NCBI GenBank assembly: GCA_951640165.1
Contig: OX621234.1
Coordinates: forward strand, 32,058,549-32,122,548
DNA length: 64,000 nucleotides
Source of the DNA: Pseudoips prasinana
Taxonomy: Eukaryota > Arthropoda > Insecta > Lepidoptera > Nolidae
Reading direction: 5' to 3'
Shown here in pieces: positions 21,421 through 31,914 of the stretch. Position 1 is the stretch's first letter, and every line of letters starts with the position of its first letter. The translations under genes were made by a program, and so were the position numbers. The notes under the pieces are model-generated. The model did not search any database. It had not been told where the DNA came from and saw nothing but the letters and a program-made list of their open reading frames with translations.

Positions 21421-21471
21421 GGGTTAATAAACCTTTTTAAATTATTTATTTTGCCGACCGTTTGCAGTAAT

Positions 21472-21531
21472 AAGCTTTCTTTGTAGCGATATAACCGAGA
21501 ACTAGCGGTTATATCGCTTCAAGGAAAGCTT
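21472..21531. repeat. 60-bp hairpin
   Basis: Arms of about 26 bp (aagctttctttgtagcgata onward) with two or three mismatches and an 8-base loop. Confidence 0.65.
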
Positions 21532-21539
21532 CGTATTTA

Positions 21540-22070
21540 AGATAAATGCCCTTTTATTAGAAATTGTCAATCCAGATACTAATTTTGTATAATACGTTAT
21601 AGAGCCTACAAAACTGAGTTTCAGCGTACATTTCAAATTAAAACATTTAATAGTTCTCACTGTATTTTCAATGAACATGCAACCCTTGGAGTTTAATAAA
21701 AAACGAGCTAGTTACTGGTGGGATTCAGAATTTTGACAGTCTGTTATATTATTCAAATACATTTATCATTTATATACAATCCAGCACCATCTAATTGTAT
21801 AAGAAGAAAAATTTCAATAAAAATAATATTTTTTATTATTAGAATGGGCTTAAATTTTAGCTTAGTACAAGCCTTAAGGGCTCAGGCGCCGTTGATTAAA
21901 TACGGTATTTATCGTAGGAGTAATAAAGGTAGAAAAACTAAAATAAAAAACTAACTTAACATATAAAAATAATTTTAGCTTAATAATATAAGCTAAACAC
22001 TGAATTTAAACATTTGAAGTTGGTTTCAATGAATACGTATAAGTAGTTACTTTTATTGATTGATCATTTT
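21540..22070. other. Gene-free intergenic DNA
   Basis: AT-rich DNA. A 78-codon open frame (21718-21954) has no recognisable motif and reads like chance low-complexity sequence. Confidence 0.4.
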
Positions 22071-22076
22071 ATTTGA

Positions 22077-22262
22077 CGGGCCTGTGGCGTGTTTCAATTT
22101 CCTCTCAGATATATTTGTCAGCATGAATATGTCTGTTTGTCCTGTCTCTATATAAGTACGCATTTACAAAAGAACAGTAGTTTATCAGTTATCTGGTTTC
22201 CATAGTACAAGCTTTGCTTAGTTTGGGATCAGATTACCGTGTGTGAATAAGTCCTAAGGACA
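22077..22262 (+). mobile_element. SINE family A, with degenerate head
   Basis: 'gacgggcctgtggcgtg' head remnant, 'catgaatatgtctgtttgtc', then the usual tail 'tatcagttatctggtttcca' and 'tgcttagtttgggatcagat'. The box B region has been lost. Confidence 0.65.
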
Positions 22263-22839
22263 TCATAATCATTAGGAGGTATTATAAGATATTAATGTTA
22301 ATATATATTATTTTATACTTGATTTCGATTAGTTAATAAAATCCATCAGCTTTTTATTAGCTTTACCTGAAACTATTTTTGTACGTAAATAAATCTTGGA
22401 AGTCGAATTTATTCAACGTATAATTGTCGTTTAATTTAGTTCCGCCACTCGATGATGGAACTAGTGGCTTAGTAGTGTTACTTTGCGACGACTTTTAATA
22501 AACTCCCCAAATTGCCCATTTGGTAGGTTCTAAGGAGTCTAATGCGTCTTGGAGATGTAGAGACGCCAGCACATCAAGCTACTCCAATCTGTAAAATTTC
22601 CCCAATTGAAAGTGAACCGTATGCTTTTTTGATAAAGTTGAAAATCTATAAAAGAAATTTGACAGATTGGGGTACCTCCCAAGCAGCAAAATGTGGTCTA
22701 GTAATTGTCCTGGAACCACCATTTCATTAGGACTATAACGGAATAGTAAGCAATTATAACCACGGAAAAGGGCCCAATTTATAGGCGTATTTTAGCTAAT
22801 TAAATATCTATAGTAGACTTGGTGAATACCATTTTGACC

Positions 22840-23005
22840 AATAACGGCCATATAGTTGGACTATGTAAAACTATTTTCTCCCGCGTAGCCAACTATCAGC
22901 GCTTAATGGAACCAATCACGCCAATAGTAACCTTATAGTTAGACCACGTAGAACTATTTGCTCTCGCAAAGCTAACTATGAGCGCTAAATGGAACCAAAC
23001 ACGAC
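22840..23005 (+). repeat. Subterminal tandem repeat, 2 x 83 bp
   Basis: Units start at 22840 and 22923. Each has 'tatagtt-ga-ta-gta-aactatt', 'gctaactatgagcgct' and 'aatggaaccaa-cacg'. Within each unit an inverted pair (atagttgg/ccaactat) could serve as a protein-binding site. Confidence 0.7.
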
Positions 23006-23589
23006 AATAACGTACACAGTGAATATCTTACAAGCTCATACAAAGTGATGTGAATTGGTGAATGTTGCTATGCACATTTGTAAAGATTAATTAATATTGA
23101 TAAAGGTAAGTTATTATATTTTTATAATAAATACTATCTAGAATAAGAGTAGGGTGTTAGTTAACAATAAGTGAAGCCGTGTTTGAATGTGCATGGCGCA
23201 GGTATATTTTCGGTGAAGTGTAATAAGTTTTTTGTCAAAATTTTTAAGCGCCCCTCGAAATTCACGTTTTCATTAAGTTGAATTTTAAAATAATGTTGGT
23301 TTCAGTAAGACATACAACGAAAAGTCGCCATCTTGACAAACTTGGTCTTCCCAAATACATTAACAAACCGTTATAGGCGTACTTTGTTTAAAATTGGTAA
23401 ATATCAGAACTATTGCTTGGCCATATTGTTTGGAATTAGAGTTCCGCAAATATTGTAATGTTACTCTATGTTGTTATTAGGTACCGATGTCTTATTTTCA
23501 TATTTTTGTTTAGGTGTCAGGTGTGAAAATGGTAATGTTTCTGGACGTCGATAGCTTTATAACTAAAAGGGATTTTCGAGCTTTAAAAA

Positions 23590-23925
23590 TTGTTTGAAAT
23601 ATTTTCTACTTCTATTTTTGTGCTTTCCCTTGCTAAAACTTGGTTTATTGTTTCACAGAATCGTGATCAAGACCAAATTAGTGAGATGCCAACGGTCTCT
23701 CAAGAAGATACTCGTTCAAATACTACAAGATCACTTCATTTACAACAAAACTCGGCTACCATTCAATCCGGTTCAGCAATTTTACCTGTATCTTCTTTTG
23801 TCGCGCAAAACCCTCAACTTGTCATAACAGAAGCAGAAGAAACACTGTCAGATGTCAGTTTAAATGCTCAACATTGCGTTCTTTACAACACGGATAACCA
23901 AATACAGCCTGTCGAGGTTGGTTAA
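23590..23925 (+). pseudogene. Open frame in the CCCAAGCAGC transposon
   Basis: A 111-codon frame. A good acceptor (ttgtttcacag, ending at 23659) suggests the true coding part starts at 'NRDQDQISEMPTVSQEDTRS'. It is rich in Ser, Thr and Gln with no recognised domain. Just after the stop the frame continues as 'IPQLQHEVKSIKEDI', suggesting a decayed longer exon. It is probably a transposon-encoded accessory or N-terminal region. Confidence 0.35.
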
Positions 23926-24137
23926 ATTCCACAACTTCAACATGAAGTAAAGTCAATCAAAGAAGACATTATAACCATCATACCAAATCAAAATGCACTT
24001 TATGAAATACAAATTAACATGTGCTGAGTGCTGTGTCGAAGAGAGATTCAGAATGAATTAAACTCGTACATTAAGACGTAGATGTAGACATGTTATAAGA
24101 GATCTAAGAGAACTTGAAGAATTTGAAACAAATACAT

Positions 24138-24317
24138 TTATTCAAAATTTCTATTAAAAAATTGAATGCCGCATGTCGTATTGTATTCTACAGCCCATTT
24201 TCTAAGATCGCTATGTAGTTGAAAATTGGAATAGTTTTCAATATCGCATTCATCTTCTTGTACAGGTACCTCACTAACACAATCTTCCAAGTGTACATTT
24301 AAAATTGCTTTTATCGA
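24138..24317 (-). pseudogene. Minus-strand coding remnant in the same transposon
   Basis: A 59-codon frame without an ATG: 'LNVHLEDCVSEVPVQED', 'SDLRKWAVEYNTTCGIQ', then a stop. The LRKWAVEYN segment looks like the start of an uncharacterised family of arthropod transposon proteins. The rest of that protein is absent. The family link is from memory of motif shape and unverified. Confidence 0.3.
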
Positions 24318-25039
24318 TTAAACGTTTTTTCGTGCAGAATCATTAAAATAAACATTTTGTCTTAAATTTTCACAATAACAATTTTGTACGGAACCTTCTC
24401 ATATTTCTACGATTCAACAAAATCAAAATATCCGTACTGAGACTATAACCGAATTTGCAAGACCATTATAAACCAATGTTTTCTTGTTCAGGACACCACG
24501 GATATAGTTTTGGATACTAAGTATATTATATTAAACCTTTATAAGCGTGTTAAGATTATAACGATATTGGTATATACCACTATATAACCGCTCCATTTTA
24601 CTGATAATTGTTCTGTAAAGTAAATTTATAAACCCTTATAAAACCAAGTAATAAATGCAAATAGTATCCAGAATGTTTAGTTCTGTTTATCACTCTTATT
24701 GGTGTACTTTACTTATAGTGGTTCTATAATGTTTCTTGTTAGTAGTTATAAGCATAGCTTACCAGTTTATCTGCTCTTGAGTGCGTTTACACCCTCGCGA
24801 TACTTTTATAGGTCACCCAAGCTTATATTTGACTTTTAATTTCGGCCTATAAGTAATTATAAGTTAATGTATAGGAGGAGATATACTATAAGGCCCAACT
24901 AACTCCATGCTTGCTATTATAAGCGATGCAGCAAAAACTAGAACCCTTAAGAGAACATTAAAAGTGCTGGAGTCCTATAACGTCTGCACTATAGGATAAT
25001 TTTGCTGCTTGGGCTGGATGTACTGGCGTCTGTACTAGA

Positions 25040-25570
25040 GCGATCGAGCTTAATCACATTTAGTTTGTATTAACGACTCCAATACATTAAGTTGTTGATG
25101 AGGGACTAATGATGAATCCTAGAAGTAGTTACTAGAACTTTAGAAAGGTTTGCAAGAAAAGCCCTCTAATATGGGATCATTCGGTTAGTCTTAAGTATTT
25201 AATTTAAATAATATAAATTACATAATTCTCTTAGCAAAACATTTTGCCGGTAGAATACAATAATCGTATATTGTACGGTGTATGACGAAGTAGTTAATTT
25301 CCTGCTTTAACTTCATGGGAAACTACGCTGACTCAACTTAATTTTAAAGCGCAACTTCGTGAAAGTACCATATTATGGAAATAATGAAAATCTACTGAAC
25401 CGTTTGACATGAGGCTTTAATACTTCGAGCATTTAATGCTCGCAGCTTTAATAATGAGTAAGCAACATGTTTAGAAATATATTATCTTATATTTAATTAC
25501 TCCTTACCAAACTTTTCGCATACGCAGTTAAACCAATTAATTACATTGGATTCTGTATTCAATTCTAATT
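25040..25570. other. Gene-free intergenic DNA
   Basis: No coding or repeat that I can name. A small inverted pair lies near 25422-25451 (taatacttcgagcattaatgc region). Confidence 0.35.
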
Positions 25571-25573
25571 CTT

Positions 25574-25753
25574 TACTAGCTGTGCCCCGAGATATTTTCC
25601 GCGTTAAACTTTATATATTATAGCCTATATGTTATTCTGCTATATAAGCTATATTACTACAAAGTTTCATTAAAATCAGTTAGGTAGTTATTGCGCGAAA
25701 GAGTAATAAACATACACACTCACAGACTCACAAACTTTCGCCTTTATAATAAT
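25574..25753 (-). mobile_element. Helitron-like (CTAG-ended) short element, copy 1 of a tandem pair
   Basis: On the minus strand it begins in 'attataaaggcgaaagtttg' and ends '...cggggcacagctagt'. These ends recur at 25754, 39870, 51430, 59855, 60926 and 63565. The 3' CTAG end and lack of inverted termini fit the Lepidoptera Helitron-like families described in the literature. The class is inferred. Confidence 0.5.
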
Positions 25754-25945
25754 ACTAGCTGTGCCCCGCGATTTTAGTCGCGTTAAACTTTATAAATTAT
25801 AGCCTATGTGTTAATCCAAGGTGTCCGCTATCTCCATACCAATTTTATTAAAATCGCTCTAGCCGTTTAGACGTGAAGAAGTAACAAACATACACGCTCA
25901 CACAGTCACACACTCACAAACTTTCGCCTATTTAATATTAGTGTC
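25754..25945 (-). mobile_element. Helitron-like short element, copy 2 of a tandem pair
   Basis: A full-length copy directly abutting the previous one in the same orientation: 'actagctgtgccccgcgatt ... cactcacaaactttcgccta ... aatattagtg'. It contains 'aaatcgctctagccgtttag', shared with 51500 and 61020. Confidence 0.55.
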
Positions 25946-26252
25946 ATTGTGATTGCACACAGAAAATATACATTTTATACAAGTGTATTTGTAAATTTAT
26001 CTAGAAGGGCGAGCGTAACTCATTGGTGAGTTTTCTTCCAGCAGTATTGATAAGTTCATGTGATTAACCAAATTTTAAAGCCCTATAATAACTACAGGTA
26101 CATTCTCCTAACAATAGCTTAGTCTAGGTAGACATTAGCTCTAGGCTATTATGAGTAGTTGCTTTTTCTGGAGAGCACACGCGGCATGTTAAACATTATG
26201 ATACACCATCGTCTCATAGTCTGCTGACTGATTGCCGATAAAAGACGAACAC

Positions 26253-26289
26253 AAAAAAATTATAACGCGCTATAGCGCATAATTTTTTA
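26253..26289. repeat. 37-bp palindrome
   Basis: aaaaaattat plus gcgctatagcgc core plus its complement. Short and perfect apart from one or two bases. Confidence 0.5.
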
Positions 26290-26295
26290 TGTATG

Positions 26296-26545
26296 ACTAG
26301 CTGCCCGGTACATCCTTCGCTACGTATAAGGCATAGTAATAAAAAAGAATATTATTATGTTAAAGTCAATGTTCTTGATTTTACACTTTTTCAAGTTTTT
26401 TTTTAAATTTTCTCTACGTACAAACTTTCCCTGGACTTTCACGAATAATTCAAGACCAAAATTAGCCAAATCGGTAAAGACGTTGTTGAGTTATAACATT
26501 ACAACGAAAACTGGCATTGATTTTTATATATATAGATATTATAAT
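26296..26545 (-). repeat. Dispersed repeat starting 'actagctgcccgg'
   Basis: Begins 'actagctgcccggtacatcc' and ends in a TATATA run at about 26526-26540. It resembles the other CTAG-ended repeats in layout, but the body is different. Confidence 0.4.
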
Positions 26546-26883
26546 TTTAGTTTTATTTCTTACGTTACATGAGTTTTACCCAATTATCCTTATAACTATA
26601 ACTTCAAAGTAGCGATTTTTAGTTAGGTTAAAAGATATACTTAGTTTACCTCCAATTACCAAAAGAAGTGAAAAGTTTACTAAAATCTAATCTTGTATTG
26701 CAATAAAATAGGTATATAAGTTTGCGTTAATTTTACAATTAAATAACAAAATTATTATGTATTATATTTTAATAGGAAAACCTTAGGATATACGGACCGA
26801 GCAAAACCGGCACTTATGGAGAATTTTAATACGTTACTACAGACTTACTAACATACTTACCATATGGGCAGTGGTTACCCTAG

Positions 26884-26937
26884 TGTCAGAGTAATTGAAG
26901 CCGCGCGGCCTACTGGGCGGCTTCACTTACTCTGACA
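26884..26937. repeat. 54-bp hairpin
   Basis: Arms tgtcagagtaattgaagccgc and complement (one or two mismatches) around a 12-base loop. Confidence 0.65.
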
Positions 26938-26949
26938 GGGCTTAATGAT

Positions 26950-27740
26950 TGTTCGCTACAACCGGGACCGACAGCTTAACGTGCCCTTGGAAGCACGAAG
27001 ACGCTCAGAATTTAAAGCACTTTGGTGGTTACACATCTATCAACTGATCGCGAGCCTAGTTGTTTAACCTCACCGATCAATACACACTCATCATCTAGCT
27101 ATGAACTCCCGACTTGATTTACAAACTCAATATTAGAAACTTTTAATATAATCATCCGGCGGTTACTGAACCTGTTCCCTCCATTACACTAGGGCATTTT
27201 TAACCTTAAGCAATCTTTATATAACGCTTTTCCAGCTTAAATTTACTCGTAATTATTGTGTGGAAAATATTGTAATATTAAAATAAAAACTTACATTTAC
27301 TAATCAATCCCTTTGTTATTTAGTGGTTTCGTTACTCCGCATAACAGTAATAAATTATGAAATAGCAGTACTTTTTTTCAACTTTACCTCCAAAGTTAAA
27401 TATACCAACAATATTACGGAGTTAATAATATATTTTTAAATAATTAACATCAGTCTGATATTTATAATCAAAGCCAAACAGCTTCTGCCGCCATATAAGC
27501 GCCACATTTAATTTTAGCTAGTATAAAACTCTTGCGGATTCTCGATACCATAATAAACTAGCGTTGAAACTACGAATTTTCAATGACTGAAAATAAAACA
27601 GTGAGAGGACTAATCTGAAGCAAAACTCAATTATCTAGGGTCCACAATTGAGCAAAATTGGACCTTGAACTTACGTTTTGTCGAATTCCAGCAATGAATA
27701 CGGGAGACAAAAACTGCATTATTACTATATTAATACAGTT
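26950..27740. other. Gene-free intergenic DNA
   Basis: No supported coding and no repeat recognised. Confidence 0.4.
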
Positions 27741-27744
27741 TTGA

Positions 27745-28130
27745 CTGCCTCGTTGGTCTAGCGATAGCGTGTTCACCCGCAGAGAACGAGGTCCTGGGTT
27801 CAAATGGGGTCGGGCCAAAAAGTAATTTTGGGACTTTTCTGCAAAAAGAAAAATTTCTCAGCATCAGCCCGAAGTCTGGGAGTTGGTGGTATTTAACCCC
27901 CGTGCCTCGGAGAGCAAGTAAAGCCGTCGGTCCTGTACCTGACCTCTTTCCGGTCGTGTTGCTAGGCGTCCCATCGGGTTATGACAGTGATGGAATGGAA
28001 AGTGCTCATGTGTTTGCGCACATACTTATGCACTATAATATGTCCAGCGCAGATGGCTAGATATTATTATCACTAGATATTAGTGAGACTGGCCGCCGTG
28101 GCCGGATTCCGGCCAGGAGGACATTATTAA
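27745..28130 (+). mobile_element. tRNA-headed SINE (family C), near full length
   Basis: Box A-like 'cctcgttggtctagcgatag' and box B-like 'gtcctgggttcaaat', then 'cctcggagagcaagtaaagc', 'tgacctctttccggtcgtgt', 'gtgctcatgtgtttgcgcac', and a tail 'ggccgccgtggccggattcc'. Other copies: 14646 (split), 37500, 38705 (minus), 42975 (minus fragment). Confidence 0.75.
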
Positions 28131-28340
28131 TAAAGTTTTATGCTAATTATCATATAGGTACGCTATCGTTCTTTATTTTAATCAATTCGATTTTTTTACC
28201 AAAATCTGGCTGAAAAAGCCAACTGACAGCATCACCAGTCACCAACCTTATAAAAGTGCATTCTGCAAAGATATCGACAAGGGAACAACGATAAATACGA
28301 TAGTTCTTAAAAAATATTAGTCGTATAAACAGACAGGCAG

Positions 28341-28550
28341 GCGGCCTGTTGGCGTGGTTGGCATTTGCCACTTGCTTTTCACGCCGGAGGTCGTGGGTTC
28401 GATTCCCACCCAGGACAGATATTTTTGTGCATGATCATGTCTGTTTGTCCTGAGTCTGGGTGTAATTATATAGTTATCTGGCTCTGTTTAGTTTGGGACC
28501 AGATGACCGTGTGTAAATAATGTCCCAGGATATTATTATTATTAATTATT
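28341..28550 (+). mobile_element. tRNA-headed SINE (family A)
   Basis: 'gcggcctgttggcgtggttg' head, box B ggttcgattcc (28395), 'catgatcatgtctgtttgtc', and tail 'gtttgggaccagatgaccgt', ending in ATT repeats. The middle of the tail is deleted. Confidence 0.75.
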
Positions 28551-28737
28551 ATATAAGCTATACATAAAATGGCCGTCATGAAGGATGTACAAGTAGTTCT
28601 TGTGGGAAAAGGTTTATAAACAGTGCCAATATTTCAAACTGAGCTCTACGAAATCAAAATAACAATTGAACAAGAAACGCAACAAATAAAGGTCATCTAG
28701 TAAAGTGATAACATTTGGTAACGAAACGACCCAATGA

Positions 28738-29285
28738 TCTGGTCGGCTAGTATAATGGTTAGTGACCCTAACTGTTAAGCTAAGGTCATGGGTTTGATAC
28801 CCACCCAGGACAAATCTTCGTGAGATGAGCACGATTATTTGTTCTGTGTCTGGGTGCAATTTATTTGTAATACGTTTGTATTTAGAAATAAATAAGGTTT
28901 TGGTAGGCCATTTGCCATTGTTCTGTGTCTGGGTGTAATTTATTTGTAATACGTATGTATTTACAAATAAAAAAGGTTTTGGTAGGCCATTTGCCATTGT
29001 TCTGTGTCTGGGTGTAATTTATTTGTAATACGTATGTATTTAGAAAAACATAAGGTTTTAGTTGCCATAGTACAGACTATTTGCGATTGTTCTGTGTCTG
29101 GGTGTAATTTATTTGCAATATGTATGTATATAGAAATAAACAAGGTTTTGGTTGCCATAGTACAGGCCATTTGCCATTGTTCTGTACCTGGGTGTAATTT
29201 ATATGCCATACGTATGTGTTCAGAAATAAATATGGTTTTGGTTGCCATAGTACAGGCTCTACCTAGTTTGGAATCAGATATCATT
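28738..29285 (+). mobile_element. SINE family A-like copy with an expanded interior
   Basis: The head 'ctggtcggctagtataatgg' is tRNA-like, with a box B-like 'gggtttgatacc'. The body 'gttctgtgtctgggtg' is repeated five times (see 28841-29265), and the end 'ggctctacctagtttggaat' is the normal SINE tail. The open frames on both strands here are repeats of one another, not genes. Confidence 0.7.
28841..29265 (+). repeat. Five tandem units inside a SINE
   Basis: Units start with gttctgtgtctgggtg at 28841, 28920, 28999, 29089 and 29179, spaced 79, 79, 90 and 90 bp. The first two carry 'gttttggtaggcca'. The later ones have the longer 'gttttggttgccatagtaca', giving two sub-types in order. Confidence 0.85.
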
Positions 29286-29289
29286 GAAT

Positions 29290-30500
29290 TGGTTGAAAAT
29301 GAATTCTTATTGATACAACAGCTACGTTACAATTGCTGTCGATTAAGTAAAGCGTGGTGGAACTAGAAATAAAGTAGATTAAAAATAGAACTAAAAATGT
29401 TGACAGATAAGTAGAGAAGTTTAAAAAAATAGGCACAAATATCAACTAACGCCTCTACGCAATATCTGTCCTACAATATAGTCTAGTGTCCTACGAGTAT
29501 AGCAAAATGCCACCACACTCATAGGACTTGAAATAGGTAATAATGGTATGATAATTTCTTAGTGAACAAACAAACCATCGTCATAAAAACCCTTCATTAA
29601 TATTTGGCATAGTCGGGAAAATACACATTAAGAGAACTTTAAGAAGCGGTGCCCTAAATCTAGAAAGGCTAACCAATCACCCGAGTTTAGTTCGAAATTG
29701 AATCTTATTGATATTGATATGAAAATGAATTCTGCATTGTCAGTTTGACAAAAATTATGCAGAAGTTGTGACTGAACGCAAACAAGTACAAACGTTTAAT
29801 TTCCTGCTTTAGCTGAGCAAGCTAATGGATTCTTACACTTAAATCGTTCCATTGTTGAATTATCAACTAAGCTTATTAACTGAGTGAGACGAGGTTTTCT
29901 ATTTAACTCTGATAAACCAACTTTTAGTTCTATCTTGTTAGTTCCGTGATCTTGTTGTTTACTTTAAAAAATAAACTATATTTATAATGAAATTTATAAA
30001 TTTAATAATACAGTCAATATTTCCGTACGAGTATTTAGTATTTAAAAGGTAGTCATAAAAATCCTACAACTCCTTTACATAAATATATTTTGAGATGAAT
30101 CTGTCTCTATTACGGGTTTCCGTTCATAGTTATAAATATTCGTCTTCTCGGGCCACGGGCCTTATTGATAATATCACAATTTCTAGTACGGAAATGATCA
30201 AAACAGAAATGTATATTGTACGTAGAATTGCGGTACAATTCACACACCTAATTGGTATTTAGTGCAAATGAAAATCAAATACACAACATACATTATCAAC
30301 AGAAATTACATAAAACAGAAATGGTATAGCTGTAGTAATAAATTAATTTGAATTTCGTATTTCCAGTAGGTCTTCACCTATTTGTTTCATTGGTATTATT
30401 GTGCATAGTTATTTGTATAAAATTTTTGCTTACTTTGCATTTGAATTTAGTGCACACACATGCACGCACATTATTATCTTATGTGTTACATCCCATGTAT
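29290..30500. other. Gene-free intergenic DNA
   Basis: AT-rich, without supported coding. Short open frames (for example 30348-30554) have no recognised motif. Confidence 0.4.
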
Positions 30501-30504
30501 CCCA

Positions 30505-30642
30505 TAGACGTCAGCACATCCAGCTACCCCAATCTGTCAAATTTTCCCAATTGAAAGAAAACCTTATGCTTTTGTGATAAAGTTGAAAATTTCTAAAAGA
30601 AAGTTTACATATTGGGGTAGCTGGATGTGCTGGCGTCTGTAC
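30505..30642. mobile_element. MITE (TACAGACGCC family), copy 3
   Basis: 138 bp, intact, inverted termini 'gacgtcagcacatccagcta' and 'tagctggatgtgctggcgtc', flanked by TA. It is the best reference for rebuilding the interrupted copy at 22558. Confidence 0.8.
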
Positions 30643-30649
30643 TTGGTAA

Positions 30650-31905
30650 CATGATGCCTTTCGCAAATGACACGGAATTTGTCGTCACGATCTAGAACTA
30701 TTATTATATAATTTGTTACGGCTTGAGAGACATTTCCTCTAATGTTCGTTAACACTTTGAAATGTGTTACCTTGTTGCTGAACTATAGTTAAAGAAAAGA
30801 TTAGTTAATTTGGTGTCCTAAAGGTCAGAAATATCCCTTGTTTCGCAAAATCTGAAGGCAACGGTGGCTGCTTACCATCACACAGGGCTTAAGATTATTT
30901 TAACATAGCTGAATAACAATCCCAAATAACCTGGCCCATCCTTTAATCAGATACTGATAAATCTTAGTATAATCTATAATAATATTATATTGATTGGATT
31001 CAAGTAAGTTACCAATAAAATTAAAATTGAAAAGGGATGAAAGGTCACGTTTATTATTAGCCGAAGAGATATCAGAACTGCGTCATCTTAAAACTATTAA
31101 AACTAGAATTAGCGTTTGGAATGAATGCCTTCAAAGTATTTCTAATTTTATTATTAGATGAACTAGATTTCAAATATCATCAGCTAATGAGTAAATTGCG
31201 ACGCCTTTTTAAACATTGTTGAGCGCCTTTAGACAAGAGTCTGCAATCTCCCTCCTTAACCTTTACATCAATCAGATCAATTAGTAAACGATAAGCCACA
31301 TGATGTCAGTTTGATATAATTCACACAAAGATGTTATAAGAGATTGTATGGAAAATGTTTACAGGCCTTTGATTTAATACAAAGAAGTGCGACCATAACA
31401 GAATCTCAGTACATCCCTCTCTTTGTCTCCTTGCCGTGTAAGCCATTTGTTAGGATCTTTACGGCTTCTTAAGATGTATTAACCTATGACAAACACACAA
31501 TCTCGGAGGACACATGTAGTTACGTCATTATAGGGTTTCGTTACGGGAAGTCAGACGACTGAACACACACAGTCAGAATCTGTTACGTAGAGTAATAAAA
31601 GTAGAAGTAGAAAAACTTAGTAACTGGTTCCCAAAATCTAAATTAGATAGCTGTCGAATAGTTCTACCCGCATCATATTAGAGGGAAAAAATTGAAGAAT
31701 ACAAAATTTTCTCATTCACAATAATACTACTTAAAACGTCTATGGATAAAATGTGACCTTTAACCTCATTCTCTGGGGAAAGAAAGTGGATTTCTTACTT
31801 CAAATGTAACATAACTTGAATGGTTCCTTCTCAGTTAAGCAAAATAAGCATTGTCTAATACATGTCTCACACACACATCCTTCCTACAAGTGTTATTTTA
31901 TGGTA
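30650..31905. other. Gene-free intergenic DNA
   Basis: No recognised coding or repeats across about 1.25 kb. Confidence 0.4.
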
Positions 31906-31914
31906 GTTTAATAA

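Larger units (their letters stand above)
22678..25013. mobile_element. Unclassified DNA transposon with CCCAAGCAGCAAAAT ends
   Basis: 2336 bp, with perfect 15-bp terminal inverted repeats CCCAAGCAGCAAAAT. The ends are fixed by the MITE it interrupts. The flank suggests at most a 2-bp duplication (CT). A subterminal tandem repeat lies at 22840-23005. Inside are a Ser/Thr/Gln-rich plus-strand frame (23590-23925) and a minus-strand frame (24138-24317) containing 'SDLRKWAVEYNTT', which resembles the N-terminal 'LRxWAxxxNI' segment of uncharacterised insect transposon proteins. I see no complete transposase, so it looks non-autonomous. I cannot assign a superfamily. Confidence 0.7.
22558..25034. 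mobile_element. MITE copy 2, split by a 2.3-kb transposon
   Basis: The left part, 22558-22677 (tagagacgccagcac ... gattggggtacct), and the right part, 25014-25034 (ctggatgtactggcgtctgta), together make one MITE of the family seen at 15402 and 30505. Everything between is a later insertion with its own perfect inverted termini. Confidence 0.8.

Noticed and set aside
28961..29366. Overlapping 107- and 120-codon open frames on both strands
   Set aside because: They are repetitive translations of the SINE's tandem units (same peptide recurring) and have no conserved domain.
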